From: Shimazuella alba
GTDB lineage: Bacteria; Bacillota; Bacilli; Thermoactinomycetales; Thermoactinomycetaceae
Reading direction: 5' to 3'
Assembly: GCF_009831235.1 (NCBI RefSeq)
Contig: NZ_WUUL01000009.1
Span: 109,642 to 173,641 of the forward strand
DNA: 64,000 nucleotides
The stretch's first letter is position 1. Each line of letters opens with the position of its first letter. Both the position numbers and the translations under genes were made by a program. This document shows, in pieces, positions 36,569 to 45,044 of the stretch. The notes beneath the pieces were generated by a model, which saw only the letters and a list, made by a program, of their open reading frames with translations, was not told the DNA's origin and did no database searches.

Positions 36569-36684
36569 CTTCTCCTTCTCTCACTTCTGCTCACATACAT
36601 ATTTATATTTTCTAGGTGAGGATTAAACGCTTTCTATTAAGTTCGCATAAATTAATAGAATCGAAAATAGAAAGGAGGAACTCC

Positions 36685-36849
36685 ATGGATATCATAAAAA
36701 GCTGTATTCGTGAAACAGACGGAAAATATACGTTAGAAATTACGATTACAGTAAATGATAGTAATATCACACTTGATCCATTAGTTATTCCCATTACGGA
36801 AGCCCAAGCTGCTGTTTTAGAGCGTGCAGGTGTACCAAGCTGCTCATGA
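36685..36849 (+). CDS. 54-residue peptide of unknown function
   Basis: MDIIKSCIRETDGKYTLEIT...ERAGVPSCS, 54 residues, with an excellent SD (AAAGGAGG, six bases before ATG). The middle looks beta-like (YTLEITITV), the end helical (TEAQAAVLERAG) with a final Cys-Ser. No signal peptide, so not an obvious bacteriocin. An intrinsic terminator follows at once. Unrecognised. Confidence 0.75.
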   Translation: MDIIKSCIRETDGKYTLEITITVNDSNITLDPLVIPITEAQAAVLERAGVPSCS

Positions 36850-36853
36850 TAAG

Positions 36854-36893
36854 AAAGTCACACCAATTGGTGTGACTAATTGGTGTGACTTTT
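36854..36893 (+). terminator. Terminator with competing hairpin
   Basis: AAAGTCACACCAATT pairs with AATTGGTGTGACTTTT; alternatively AGTCACACCAA pairs with the adjacent TTGGTGTGACT (36856-36877). A third ATTGGTGTGA stands at about 36980. Confidence 0.8.
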
Positions 36894-36950
36894 GAGTTAA
36901 TTAGGAGATATTTTTGTTTATTACTATTTTTTTATTGTAATCTTATTATG

Positions 36951-36968
36951 TATAATGATAATCATAAC
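36951..36968 (+). promoter_or_regulatory. -10 box overlapped by a Fur-box-like sequence
   Basis: TATAATGATAATCATAAC contains three tandem NATAAN units and 14 consecutive bases of the classical Fur consensus core (ATAATGATAATCAT). The first TATAAT is a plausible -10 for the gene at 37026. Confidence 0.5.
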
Positions 36969-37025
36969 TACAGCAAAAAAATTGGTGTGAGACTTTACTT
37001 AAAATAAGACACTAGGTGAACAAGT

Positions 37026-37394
37026 ATGAAAAGCATCATAGAAAATTTCCAAGACTTGATAGAGTTACAAAAATCGATATGGAGTAAACCATTTCCAGTG
37101 AATGTCCCCGGTTATTTAGCCATCGTTGAAGTTCCACATGGTTTTATCTATGCAACCATTACCTCTTCTAGCATGGAAAAATTCAAAGCGGAAGTCGCTA
37201 GTTATCCTTATCTTTTTGCTTGGAAAATATCTGAGTTAGAGAAAGTCACAATCTTCTTAGATATCCTTTTAGACTATTTAAATGAAGAGCAAATAGAAGA
37301 TTTAGAAATAGAGGATACTTGCTTTGAAATGTTGATCCAAGAGATCCAACCATTTATCATTCACGAAGTGAATCCCTATGCCCCTACTTCGTAG
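37026..37394 (+). CDS. Unknown 122-residue acidic protein
   Basis: Soluble, acidic, Leu/Ile-rich: MKSIIENFQDLIELQKSIWS at the start and DYLNEEQIEDLEIEDTCFEM late. AGGTG lies eight bases before the ATG. The promoter region resembles a Fur site, so iron control is possible. No family recognised. It converges with the LacI-type gene, overlapping its end by 11 bases. Confidence 0.75.
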   Translation: MKSIIENFQDLIELQKSIWSKPFPVNVPGYLAIVEVPHGFIYATITSSSMEKFKAEVASYPYLFAWKISELEKVTIFLDILLDYLNEEQIEDLEIEDTCFEMLIQEIQPFIIHEVNPYAPTS

Positions 37395-38400
37395 ACTCTC
37401 GTATAATTAATCGATGAGGAACAATAACTTGGGTTGGAAGATTTTGTTCTTTCCCAGATAACTTGCGTATCAGATGTTGCACCGTTTGATAACCCAATTG
37501 ATAAATTCCAACATCTACAGTAGTAATAGGAGGATTACTCATTTCTGACATATAGATGTTGTTAAAGCCTACTATCGAGATATCTCTGGGTATCTGAAAA
37601 CCTGCCTCTACCAACTCTCGTATCAAACTAATAGCAATTACATCATCTATTACTAATATGGCTGTTGGGCTATCTTCAGCATTCATTACCATGGATATGG
37701 TATGGTATCCATTTTGCTCCAGCATTTCCGCACTTATGATCCAATCTGGATTTAATACACAACCCGCCTTTTGCAAAGCGTTTTTAAATCCTTGTAACCG
37801 ATCAATAGACACCACTAATTCTGGTTTTCCAGTCACAATTCCAATTTTATGATGTCCTTGGGACAGCAGAAAATTGGTTAGATCAAACGAAGCTTTTATA
37901 TTATCGTTATTAACAGATAGCACTTCCGGATATTCCAATGACCTACCTAATAAAACAAAAGGAAAATTATATTCCATCAATTTTTCCACAATTCTATCAT
38001 CTCGATTAGGACTCATTAAAACTACACCATCAACTCGTCTTCCCAACACCATTCGGTTGATCGCTTCTAATTCTTCTGATTGATTTCTAGCAGATGATAA
38101 AAGCAGGTCATAATTTTTATTATTGGCATATGCTAACATTCCCCTTAAAACTTCAGAGAAAAAAGGGTTAATAAATAGATTATCTGAAGAATACGGAAGC
38201 ACAAGCCCGATTGTCTGCGTGCTTTTAGAAACTAAACTTTTAGCCATTATATTTGGATGATAATCAAGCTGAATCATTGCCTCTCGTACTCTTTTTCTCG
38301 TCGTTGAGCTTATTTTTGGGTTATTGGAGATGACTCGAGAAACAGTCGAAGGAGAAACTCCTGCTAACTGAGCCACTTCTTTTATTGTTACAGCAGACAT
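37384..38400 (-). CDS. LacI-family transcriptional regulator
   Basis: 338 residues from ATG 38400 (GGGGG six bases upstream; TTG 38418 would lengthen it). Residues 3-50 are the LacI HTH with hinge (VTIKEVAQLAGVSPSTVSRV, then YHPNIMAKSL), followed by a periplasmic-binding-like sensor domain. Two near-identical operators, one at its own promoter and one before the divergent isomerase gene, mark it as local repressor of the two sugar genes that follow. Confidence 0.93.
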   Translation of the reverse strand: MSAVTIKEVAQLAGVSPSTVSRVISNNPKISSTTRKRVREAMIQLDYHPNIMAKSLVSKSTQTIGLVLPYSSDNLFINPFFSEVLRGMLAYANNKNYDLLLSSARNQSEELEAINRMVLGRRVDGVVLMSPNRDDRIVEKLMEYNFPFVLLGRSLEYPEVLSVNNDNIKASFDLTNFLLSQGHHKIGIVTGKPELVVSIDRLQGFKNALQKAGCVLNPDWIISAEMLEQNGYHTISMVMNAEDSPTAILVIDDVIAISLIRELVEAGFQIPRDISIVGFNNIYMSEMSNPPITTVDVGIYQLGYQTVQHLIRKLSGKEQNLPTQVIVPHRLIIRESTK

Positions 38401-38412
38401 ATTCAACCCCCA

Positions 38413-38428
38413 GTGCAAACGTTTTCAC
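38413..38428. promoter_or_regulatory. LacI-type operator 1
   Basis: GTGCAAACGTTTTCAC, just before the LacI-family start; it also resembles a cre site with one mismatch. Confidence 0.7.
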
Positions 38429-38672
38429 TACTATATTAACAGATAAGAGATCATATGCAAACACTATATAGAATTTTATGTATTTCACTATAATTTATTT
38501 CTCTTTGTCTAAAATTGCATAAAAAAACTGTTTTCAGATCGTTTTTTTTATTGTAGGATAGAGGCAAACGTAGTCTTGGTAATTTACCACATATGAAAGC
38601 GGTTTCTTTATCTTTTTTTGTGTCAGGTTATCGGACATAATTTGCACAGTGGATTTCTGTTTTATTCCTTTC

Positions 38673-38688
38673 GTGCAAACGTTTTCCA
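38673..38688. promoter_or_regulatory. LacI-type operator 2
   Basis: GTGCAAACGTTTTCCA, 24 bases before the isomerase start. It shares 15 of 16 bases with operator 1; 260 bp separate them, enough for looping. Confidence 0.7.
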
Positions 38689-38711
38689 GTATTTTATAAA
38701 GGATGATTCAA

Positions 38712-39680
38712 ATGAAACTCGGTACTTTTACAGTACTATTTAGCAAAATGAATTTCGAAGAGATGCTAGACCACGTCAAAGCAAAAGGCATCGAAGCAGT
38801 GGAAATTGGCACTGGATGCTACCCTGGTAATGCACATTGCAACCCTCAAGAGCTACTTGAAAATGAAACAAAACTACGAGCTTTTAAGAAAGCAATAGAT
38901 GATAGAGGATTGACGATCAGTGCTCTTAGTTGTCATGCAAATCCTCTAACACCTGATCGTAGTTTTGCAGAAGAATCCCACAACCTATTCCTACAAACTG
39001 TACAATTAGCAGAAAAGTTAGATGTTCCGGTAATTAATTGCTTTTCTGGGACACCCGGTGACCAGGAAAATGCTAAATATCCTAACTGGCCTGTTGTTAC
39101 TTGGCCAACCGAGTACCGTGATGTTTTAAAATGGCAGTGGGAAGAGAAAATCATACCATATTGGAAAGATGCGGGAAAATTTGCGGAAGATCATAATGTG
39201 AAGATCGCCCTAGAGCTTCATGGAGGTTTTTCTGTACATACACCTGCAACCCTTCTACGTTTACGTGAAGCAGTAGGTGAGGTAATCGGTGCTAATTTCG
39301 ATCCAAGTCACATGTGGTGGCAAGGAATTGATCCAGTAGCAGCTATCAAAATTTTAGGCAGAGAAAATGCTATTTATCATTTCCATGCAAAAGATACTTC
39401 TCTTGATCAAGAGCATGTGAACATGTATGGAATAACTGACATGCAACCATTTGAAAATTTACAAACTCGCGCATGGCAGTTCCGTACAGTGGGATTCGGT
39501 CATGATATGAAAACATGGGCTGATATTCTCGGTACACTCCGTGTCGTTGGTTATGACTATGTCGTAAGCATTGAACACGAAGATGCTTTCTTCTCAGCCG
39601 ATGAAGGATTTACCAAAGCAGTAAACAATCTAAAACAAATTATCCCACAAGAACCACTACCAAGCTTATGGTGGAATTAG
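38712..39680 (+). CDS. Sugar phosphate isomerase/epimerase-family TIM-barrel protein
   Basis: 322 residues from ATG 38712 (AAAGG nine bases before it). AP-endonuclease-2-like TIM barrel: EAVEIGTGCYPG, ALSCHANPL, IALELHGGFSVH, GANFDPSHMWWQG, IYHFHAKDT and VVSIEHEDAFF give the expected Glu/Asp/His metal ligands. Such enzymes isomerise or epimerise keto-sugars and often work with a Gfo/Idh oxidoreductase, as here (next gene, 11 bases on). Confidence 0.92.
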   Translation: MKLGTFTVLFSKMNFEEMLDHVKAKGIEAVEIGTGCYPGNAHCNPQELLENETKLRAFKKAIDDRGLTISALSCHANPLTPDRSFAEESHNLFLQTVQLAEKLDVPVINCFSGTPGDQENAKYPNWPVVTWPTEYRDVLKWQWEEKIIPYWKDAGKFAEDHNVKIALELHGGFSVHTPATLLRLREAVGEVIGANFDPSHMWWQGIDPVAAIKILGRENAIYHFHAKDTSLDQEHVNMYGITDMQPFENLQTRAWQFRTVGFGHDMKTWADILGTLRVVGYDYVVSIEHEDAFFSADEGFTKAVNNLKQIIPQEPLPSLWWN

Positions 39681-39691
39681 GAGTGAATACC

Positions 39692-40714
39692 ATGGAACCA
39701 TTACGTATCGGAATTATTGGCTGTGGTAGCATTGCCAAACATCGCCATATACCTGAGTACGCTCAAAATCCAAATGTAAAACTAGTCGCATTTTCTGATG
39801 ATGTCTTAGAAAGAGCTCAAGAGTTCTCTACCCTCTATGGAGGATCTGCTTACAACAGTTTCGAAGCATTGCTTGCAAATGAACAATTAGATGCTGTAAG
39901 TGTCTGTACACCTAACGCTTTTCATGCGCCGATCTCCATTGCAGCAATGAAGCATGGTCTTCATGTGCTTTGTGAAAAACCGATGTCGATCACGCTGGAA
40001 GAAGCAGAAGAAATGATCCAAACTGCAGCAGAAAACAATGTTCAATTAATGATTGGCTATAACCAACGTTATTTCTCCCCTCACGTGATAGCAAAAGAGA
40101 TCATCGAGAGCGGCAAACTTGGTAAAGTATTGACATTTAGAACCACCTTCGCCCATGGCGGCCCAGAACAATGGAGTGTAGAAAAGGAAAACTCATGGTT
40201 CTTCTCCAAAAAGAAAGCTTTTATTGGCTCCCTTGGAGATCTTGGTGTGCATAAAATCGATCTGATTACCTGGCTCTTAGATGAGAAGATTGAAGAAGTG
40301 TCTGCCCTTATAGCTACTTTACAAAAACCAGGTGATGTCGATGATAATGCTGCTATCGTAGCAAAAACCAGCTCTGGAGCTGTTGGAACCATCACCACAA
40401 GTTGGACCTTAGTTCCTGGAGAAGATAACAGCACTGTCATTCATTTTGAAAATGGAACCATGAAGTTAATTACGGACTCCGAATATCCATTAATAGTAGA
40501 ATATCGTGATAGTTCAGTAGAAAAGCACACAGTAGATGCTGTTTCTACGAATGAAGTACAACTGAATAGTGGTGTTATTGATGCATTTGTAGAAGCATTG
40601 ATCAACAACCAGCCTGTACCTATCACAGGCCAAGATGGTCTTAACTCCATCAAAGTAGTCTTAGCAGCACTGCAATCAAGTGAAGAGAGAAAAACTATTC
40701 CTATTGTGTATTAG
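39692..40714 (+). CDS. Gfo/Idh/MocA-family sugar oxidoreductase
   Basis: 340 residues from ATG 39692 (TAGGAGTG upstream). Rossmann motif GIIGCGSIAKHRHIPEY at the N-terminus, the conserved CEKPMS (Lys of the EKP motif), and GDLGVHKIDLITWLL (Asp/His pair). NAD(P)-dependent oxidation of a sugar or polyol. With the isomerase it forms a two-gene operon under the LacI-type repressor; a 3-keto-glycoside or inositol-type substrate is a guess. Confidence 0.94.
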   Translation: MEPLRIGIIGCGSIAKHRHIPEYAQNPNVKLVAFSDDVLERAQEFSTLYGGSAYNSFEALLANEQLDAVSVCTPNAFHAPISIAAMKHGLHVLCEKPMSITLEEAEEMIQTAAENNVQLMIGYNQRYFSPHVIAKEIIESGKLGKVLTFRTTFAHGGPEQWSVEKENSWFFSKKKAFIGSLGDLGVHKIDLITWLLDEKIEEVSALIATLQKPGDVDDNAAIVAKTSSGAVGTITTSWTLVPGEDNSTVIHFENGTMKLITDSEYPLIVEYRDSSVEKHTVDAVSTNEVQLNSGVIDAFVEALINNQPVPITGQDGLNSIKVVLAALQSSEERKTIPIVY

Positions 40715-40734
40715 GTATATGAAGGAATAGATAG

Positions 40735-40767
40735 ATATGGAGAGTCACTTTTTTCGGCTCTCCATAT
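40735..40767 (+). terminator. Terminator of the sugar operon
   Basis: ATATGGAGAG...CTCTCCATAT with a T6 tract in the loop rather than after the stem. Confidence 0.6.
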
Positions 40768-40774
40768 TCTATAG

Positions 40775-41228
40775 GTGGTAAATCCATTGAAAAAGAGCGA
40801 GGTTTCAGTGAGAAAAATATAGTTTATTATTTATCATTTCCAGCGATTTTGATTATGCATGTAATAACCTAGTAATCCGCACAATTTAGTCGAATTTATA
40901 TAATGCTCGGATCGGATATCCATTACCATCAAAAAATCTTTATACAGGTTATAAACTCAATATAAATTCGTTTTGTAGAATGAAAAGTCTGCAAGTGCTC
41001 TATCGCAACAATTGCTTGGCTTTCAAATGAAGTTCACATCCCCATCTGTCTTTCTCCTATTTCTTTCAACATCTCTTTATATCTTCTTATTCTTCCAACC
41101 TAAAGTCGAAAAGTAAAAAGCCCTCGACCATTTTATAAACCATAAATATATCCATGAGAAAAAAGAGTATAAATACCATTGAAAACAGATACATGTTAAT
41201 CAATAATAGAATAAGCAACACTATTCCG
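40775..41228. other. Gene-free gap
   Basis: A+T-rich, stops in all frames, no repeat or strong hairpin seen. Its end carries the leader of the orphan gene at 41252. Confidence 0.6.
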
Positions 41229-41251
41229 ATCACATCCAAGAAGGAGTCAGA

Positions 41252-41536
41252 ATGCGACTTGTGAAGGCGCTCCGATCGGCTGGTCAGACCTACTTCGTCG
41301 TGTGTCCCGAGGGCGTGAACATCTACACCGGCTACCTGCTCTACAAGGCTACCCCCACGGGTGTCGAGCGAGTTCAGGTGAACGACATTTGGGGTCTTCG
41401 ATGCTTCGGTGAGTGTGTATTCGTGACTCCCACCGAAAAGATCGACACCATGCGTGCGGAGAAGATCGACGGGGAGTTCGAAATCATTCTGTCGACGGAC
41501 GGTCAGATCGACCAGATCGTCGAGAAGTCCGCCTAG
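41252..41536 (+). CDS. G+C-rich orphan protein
   Basis: 94 residues, beta-rich (YFVVCPEGVNIYTGYLLYKA, RVQVNDIWGLRCF, CVFVTPTEKI), unknown family, strikingly G+C-rich against its flanks. AAGGAGT is five bases before the ATG. TCACATCC (41230-41237) in the leader is complementary, with one G-U pair, to GGGTGTGA (41552-41559) directly before the terminator stem, the same layout as at 32049 and 32975. Confidence 0.78.
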   Translation: MRLVKALRSAGQTYFVVCPEGVNIYTGYLLYKATPTGVERVQVNDIWGLRCFGECVFVTPTEKIDTMRAEKIDGEFEIILSTDGQIDQIVEKSA

Positions 41537-41558
41537 CTTCTGCTCAGTTCCGGGTGTG

Positions 41559-41592
41559 AGATTCTCCCTGACCTATCGTCAGGGAGGATCTC
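41559..41592 (+). terminator. Hairpin after the 41252 orphan gene
   Basis: AGATTCTCCCTGAC-CTAT-CGTCAGGGAGGATCT, followed 25 bases later by a U-tailed terminator. Confidence 0.75.
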
Positions 41593-41617
41593 CATCAAAT
41601 TATTCAGCTAAAATAAA

Positions 41618-41650
41618 AAGCCTAACGCTAGATATTGGCATTAGGCTTTA
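41618..41650 (+). terminator. Bidirectional terminator
   Basis: AAAGCCTAACG...GCATTAGGCTTT; serves the orphan gene and the convergent XRE-cupin gene. Confidence 0.85.
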
Positions 41651-41754
41651 TTTATCTAGACTTCCCTGTCTTTGAATAGGTAAAATCGTATCAAAAAAAT
41701 TTTTTGGCTTGTTTATAACAGATGAAAAGCACTTTCAACTTTGAAGGCAAAACT

Positions 41755-42312
41755 TTAGGATGGATAATACAAGATCATACTCAAACGTGTCATCTGTGAA
41801 CCTTGGTTATGATACGAATGAGCTCGATCTGCCTTAAACCGAATCGAATCCCCAGGTTTTATCACATACTGATCATCATTGAAATGGATGGTTAGTTCTC
41901 CTTCAAAAACGGTCAGATATTCTTCTGTCCCATCTAAGTGGGACTCAGAATCTAAAAATCCACCCTCATCAATCTCTACCGTATAAACCTCAAATCTTCT
42001 CCCATCCTCAAAAGGAAAATTAGCATATACACGATATTTCCCATCAGCCTCATATAATGTTTGTCGCTCGCTTTTCGGAATAACAACAGTATCCGGCTGT
42101 GGATTATGGATAAGCGAACTAAATGATAGTTTAAGCCCATTGGCAATTTTCCAGATCGTTTTAATCGTTGGACTTGATTCCCCCCGTTCAATCTGTCCAA
42201 TCATGGCTTTACTTACTCCAGTTAACTCTGCAACCTTATCCAAACTTAACTTCCTAGACTCTCGAAAGGTTTTTAAGTTTTTCGCAATAATCAAGTGTAG
42301 CTCTTCCAACAC
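41755..42312 (-). CDS. XRE-family regulator with cupin sensor domain
   Basis: 185 residues from GTG 42312 (AGAGGAG five bases before it). Residues 10-65 are the HTH_3 domain (LDKVAELTGVSKAMIGQIER), residues 105-180 a small cupin (ESHLDGTEEYLTVFEGELTI...PGDSIRFKADRAHSY). Divergent to the LysE exporter, which it probably controls through the dyad between them. Confidence 0.92.
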   Translation of the reverse strand: MLEELHLIIAKNLKTFRESRKLSLDKVAELTGVSKAMIGQIERGESSPTIKTIWKIANGLKLSFSSLIHNPQPDTVVIPKSERQTLYEADGKYRVYANFPFEDGRRFEVYTVEIDEGGFLDSESHLDGTEEYLTVFEGELTIHFNDDQYVIKPGDSIRFKADRAHSYHNQGSQMTRLSMILYYPS

Positions 42313-42363
42313 ATGCACTCCTCTATATAATATAACGCACGATATGTACAATAAATCATCATA

Positions 42364-42398
42364 TATGTTATAGTGTCTATAAAGATTATTATAACATA
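42364..42398. promoter_or_regulatory. Inverted repeat in the XRE-cupin/LysE divergent region
   Basis: TATGTTATA (42364-42372) and TATAACATA (42390-42398), perfect 9-bp arms, 17 bases apart; likely operator. Confidence 0.5.
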
Positions 42399-42421
42399 CC
42401 ATCTTAGAGGAGCGTTCCATT

Positions 42422-43009
42422 ATGCCTGTTTTATCTTTCTTTTTATATGTATTCGTCACAAGTTTTACTCCAGGTCCCAACAACATTATGGGCATGGCAT
42501 TTGGAAGCACCTACGGCCTAAAAAAGTCCATTCGATTTTGCTCTGGAGTTGGTATTGGTTATTTTCTCGTCATGTTATTATGCTGTTACCTGAATTTACT
42601 CCTAGAAGACATTATTCCAAATATTACATTTGCAATGTCGATATTGGGTGGAATCTACATGCTTTACCTTGCTTATAAGATTGTGACCAGTAAGGATTCC
42701 AAAAGCAGCAAAGACCAAAAACAAGATCATATTTTCTTTACTGCTATTCTATTACAATTTGTCAATCCGAAAGGCATATTGTCTGGGATAACTCTAGTAA
42801 CAACTTTTATCTTGCCTTACTACCATTCCAATATCAGTTTTATTTTATTTGCACTACTTATCGGTTTTATTGGTTTTCTTTCGACCTTTAGCTGGAGTTT
42901 GTTTGGTTCTGTCTTTCAAAAGTTTTTGTCCGCTTATCGTACCCCTTTTAACATTGTCATGGCACTATCGTTGGTCTACATTTCTATTTCTATCTTTATA
43001 AAAAGCTGA
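42422..43009 (+). CDS. LysE-family amino-acid exporter
   Basis: 195 residues with about six TM segments. The N-terminal FTPGPNNIMGMAFGSTYGLKKS is the LysE/RhtB signature. Exports an amino acid or derivative; substrate not known. Start ATG with GAGG upstream. Its stop lies in the terminator stem. Confidence 0.93.
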   Translation: MPVLSFFLYVFVTSFTPGPNNIMGMAFGSTYGLKKSIRFCSGVGIGYFLVMLLCCYLNLLLEDIIPNITFAMSILGGIYMLYLAYKIVTSKDSKSSKDQKQDHIFFTAILLQFVNPKGILSGITLVTTFILPYYHSNISFILFALLIGFIGFLSTFSWSLFGSVFQKFLSAYRTPFNIVMALSLVYISISIFIKS

Positions 43010-43034
43010 CTCTATCTAAGAAAAGTCAGCTTTT
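43001..43034 (+). terminator. Terminator overlapping the LysE stop
   Basis: AAAAGCTGACT...AGTCAGCTTTT. Confidence 0.85.
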
Positions 43035-43130
43035 AAATTAAATATCCACATTCAAGCGTGATTAATGTTTTCATCGTTCCATAATAGAGTATCCTATCAT
43101 AAATAACGATCATCATGGAGGAATAGGTAT

Positions 43131-43655
43131 ATGCAAAGAATTGCGATTGATATGGACGAAGTAATGGCGGATTTTGTACCCAAACATCTTGCACTTTTCA
43201 ATCGAGACTTCAATGAAAATATTACAATTGAAGACTTAAAAGGAAAAAAACTAAGAGAATACCGTCCTCACTTGAAGATGGAAATTCGCAATTACATAAC
43301 AGAACCTACTTTTTTTCGCGATTTAGCAGTGATCAAAGACAGCCAAGAAGTAATCAAAGACTTAAGCAAACAATACGAAGTTTTCATCACTACTGCTGCT
43401 ATGGAGTATCCGACATCGTTTACAGCCAAATATGAATGGTTAAAAGAGCACTTTGGTTTTTTAGATGATATGAACTTTGTCTTTTGTGGTGATAAGAGTA
43501 TTATTAAAGCAGACTATCTCATTGATGATCACACAAGACATTTTGCCAGATTTTCTGGTCAAGGAATCTTATTCACAGCACCCCACAATGTGAATGAAAC
43601 AGGCTATGTTAGAGTCAATAACTGGCAAGAGGTTAAGAATTACTTCCTTAAATAA
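43131..43655 (+). CDS. 5'(3')-deoxyribonucleotidase-like HAD phosphatase
   Basis: 174 residues of the NT5C family. Motif I AIDMDEVMADF supplies Asp7 and Asp9; ITTAAMEYPTSF and FVFCGDKSIIKADYLIDDHTRHF are the later HAD motifs. Dephosphorylates deoxyribonucleotides, probably to balance dNTP pools. SD GGAGG. A single-gene unit. Confidence 0.9.
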   Translation: MQRIAIDMDEVMADFVPKHLALFNRDFNENITIEDLKGKKLREYRPHLKMEIRNYITEPTFFRDLAVIKDSQEVIKDLSKQYEVFITTAAMEYPTSFTAKYEWLKEHFGFLDDMNFVFCGDKSIIKADYLIDDHTRHFARFSGQGILFTAPHNVNETGYVRVNNWQEVKNYFLK

Positions 43656-43917
43656 ACAAAGTTATACTACCACTTCCTTCTAAATAGAAGTAGGGGTTTG
43701 AATTAGATGACATGTTTTTAGGAGTCTTTATCAATCTCCATTCAAAGATGTGGATAGCAAATAACTGCCATTCAGATTTACCATTGTGGTCTGGGGTTAG
43801 ACGAAAAAATGCACTTTTAAAATATACACAAGCTCTTTTTCATTGCTTAAAGTCTGGTATTCAATTGCATCTTTTGTACTACATTGGAATTTACAACACG
43901 TGAAAATTTTAGAAAAA

Positions 43918-43947
43918 AAGCAGCTGGTTTTGTAAACAACTAGCTGC
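43918..43947 (-). terminator. Terminator of the imine-reductase-like gene
   Basis: On the minus strand GCAGCTAGTT...AACCAGCTGC then T7. The gap 43656-43917 has no gene. Confidence 0.85.
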
Positions 43948-43958
43948 CCTTTTATATA

Positions 43959-44831
43959 TCAGTTATTATTACGTAATATCTTTATAATAGATGAAACTTC
44001 CTCATTTCCGAAGCCATTAGCAAGAGCTTGTTTCATGATAGGTATGGCAAATAAAGGGTAATCAGCGTTTATCCCAGCCTCATGCGCTTGTTGCACAAGT
44101 CTTTCCACACTGTCCAATGAAGTTTGGAGGGAGCTTTCTGGATTTTCAAATTTGTTATTCTCAATAACTTTACCTTGATGCTTAGCCTCAGCTCCGAGGA
44201 GTGGAGCTATCGCTTCAATCAAATGTCCGAAAGAGTCCACAGGAAGTCCTTCTGATTCCAAAATATGTGCACCATGAGCAAAGCCAAACCAAGTTCCTAG
44301 TAGATAGGAGACTACAGCCAGTGCTTGCGCAGACGCTGATCCAATCGATTCACCCATATATACCAGATTTCCAGCTATATTTTTTAAAAGTTGTTCGTTC
44401 TGTTGGAATACATTACTTGATCCTGAAAAGAGTATGGTGGTATCAGGTAGTCCTATATGACTGGGCCATGCCTGAATTGCTCCATCAAGATATTCCGCTT
44501 TATAGTTTCGAATCCAATTTTCACTGTTACGAGCTTCTTGAGGAGTACCCGTACTTAATTGTATCAAAGTTCGACCAGCAAGAACTGGAGTTACATCTTC
44601 CGTATTCAACAGACTATCAGCAATCTCATAGTTAGCAACGCATATGATGATGGTAGTACTGGCACCTATTGCAGAAGCAACACTTGAAGCTAGAACCGCT
44701 CCTTCTTGGACAAGCACTTCGGCCTTTTCCTTTGTTCTATTCCAGATAGTTACATGATTTCCGCTTTTAAGCAATGCTTTTGACAAAGCAGTACCCATGG
44801 GCCCTAAACCGATAACTGTGACTTTATTCAA
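43959..44831 (-). CDS. Imine-reductase-like NADPH-dependent oxidoreductase
   Basis: 290 residues from TTG 44831, with AAGGAGG seven bases before it. The Rossmann motif VIGLGPMGTALSKALLKSG and WNRTKEKAEVL are the NADPH-specific pair, and GAIQAWPSHIGLPDTTILFSGS is the imine-reductase signature. The helical C-terminal domain forms the domain-swapped dimer in this family. Reduces cyclic imines in vitro; natural substrate unknown. A large TetR-type operator lies over its promoter and the TetR gene is directly upstream. Confidence 0.88.
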   Translation of the reverse strand: MNKVTVIGLGPMGTALSKALLKSGNHVTIWNRTKEKAEVLVQEGAVLASSVASAIGASTTIIICVANYEIADSLLNTEDVTPVLAGRTLIQLSTGTPQEARNSENWIRNYKAEYLDGAIQAWPSHIGLPDTTILFSGSSNVFQQNEQLLKNIAGNLVYMGESIGSASAQALAVVSYLLGTWFGFAHGAHILESEGLPVDSFGHLIEAIAPLLGAEAKHQGKVIENNKFENPESSLQTSLDSVERLVQQAHEAGINADYPLFAIPIMKQALANGFGNEEVSSIIKILRNNN

Positions 44832-44939
44832 ATTACATCCTCCTTTAATAAGCTTCACTATCTAATTTTTTCTTTTACAAATTTGTATCCGAGAAATCTA
44901 TATCCTCCTGTTCATATACTGTCAAGTGATAAAATAACT

Positions 44940-44997
44940 AATACTAAACGGTATAGTATCGAATAAAATGATACTATACCGTTTAGTATTGTGTCAA
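44940..44997 (-). promoter_or_regulatory. Promoter with 21-bp inverted-repeat operator
   Basis: Arms ATACTAAACGGTATAGTATC and GATACTATACCGTTTAGTAT (44940-44960, 44970-44990, 21 bp each) are perfect and nine bases apart. On the minus strand TTGACA (44992-44997) and TATCAT 18 bases on lie in and beside the dyad, so a bound repressor would block the promoter. Confidence 0.8.
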
Positions 44998-45044
44998 TGA
45001 ATGAAAAAATCTGTTTGCATTACATACTTTGCATCCTGATTTTT

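Noticed and set aside
43712..43903. 63-codon ORF MFLGVFINLHSK...
   Set aside because: No SD, no protein-like pattern, A+T-rich gap between convergent genes.
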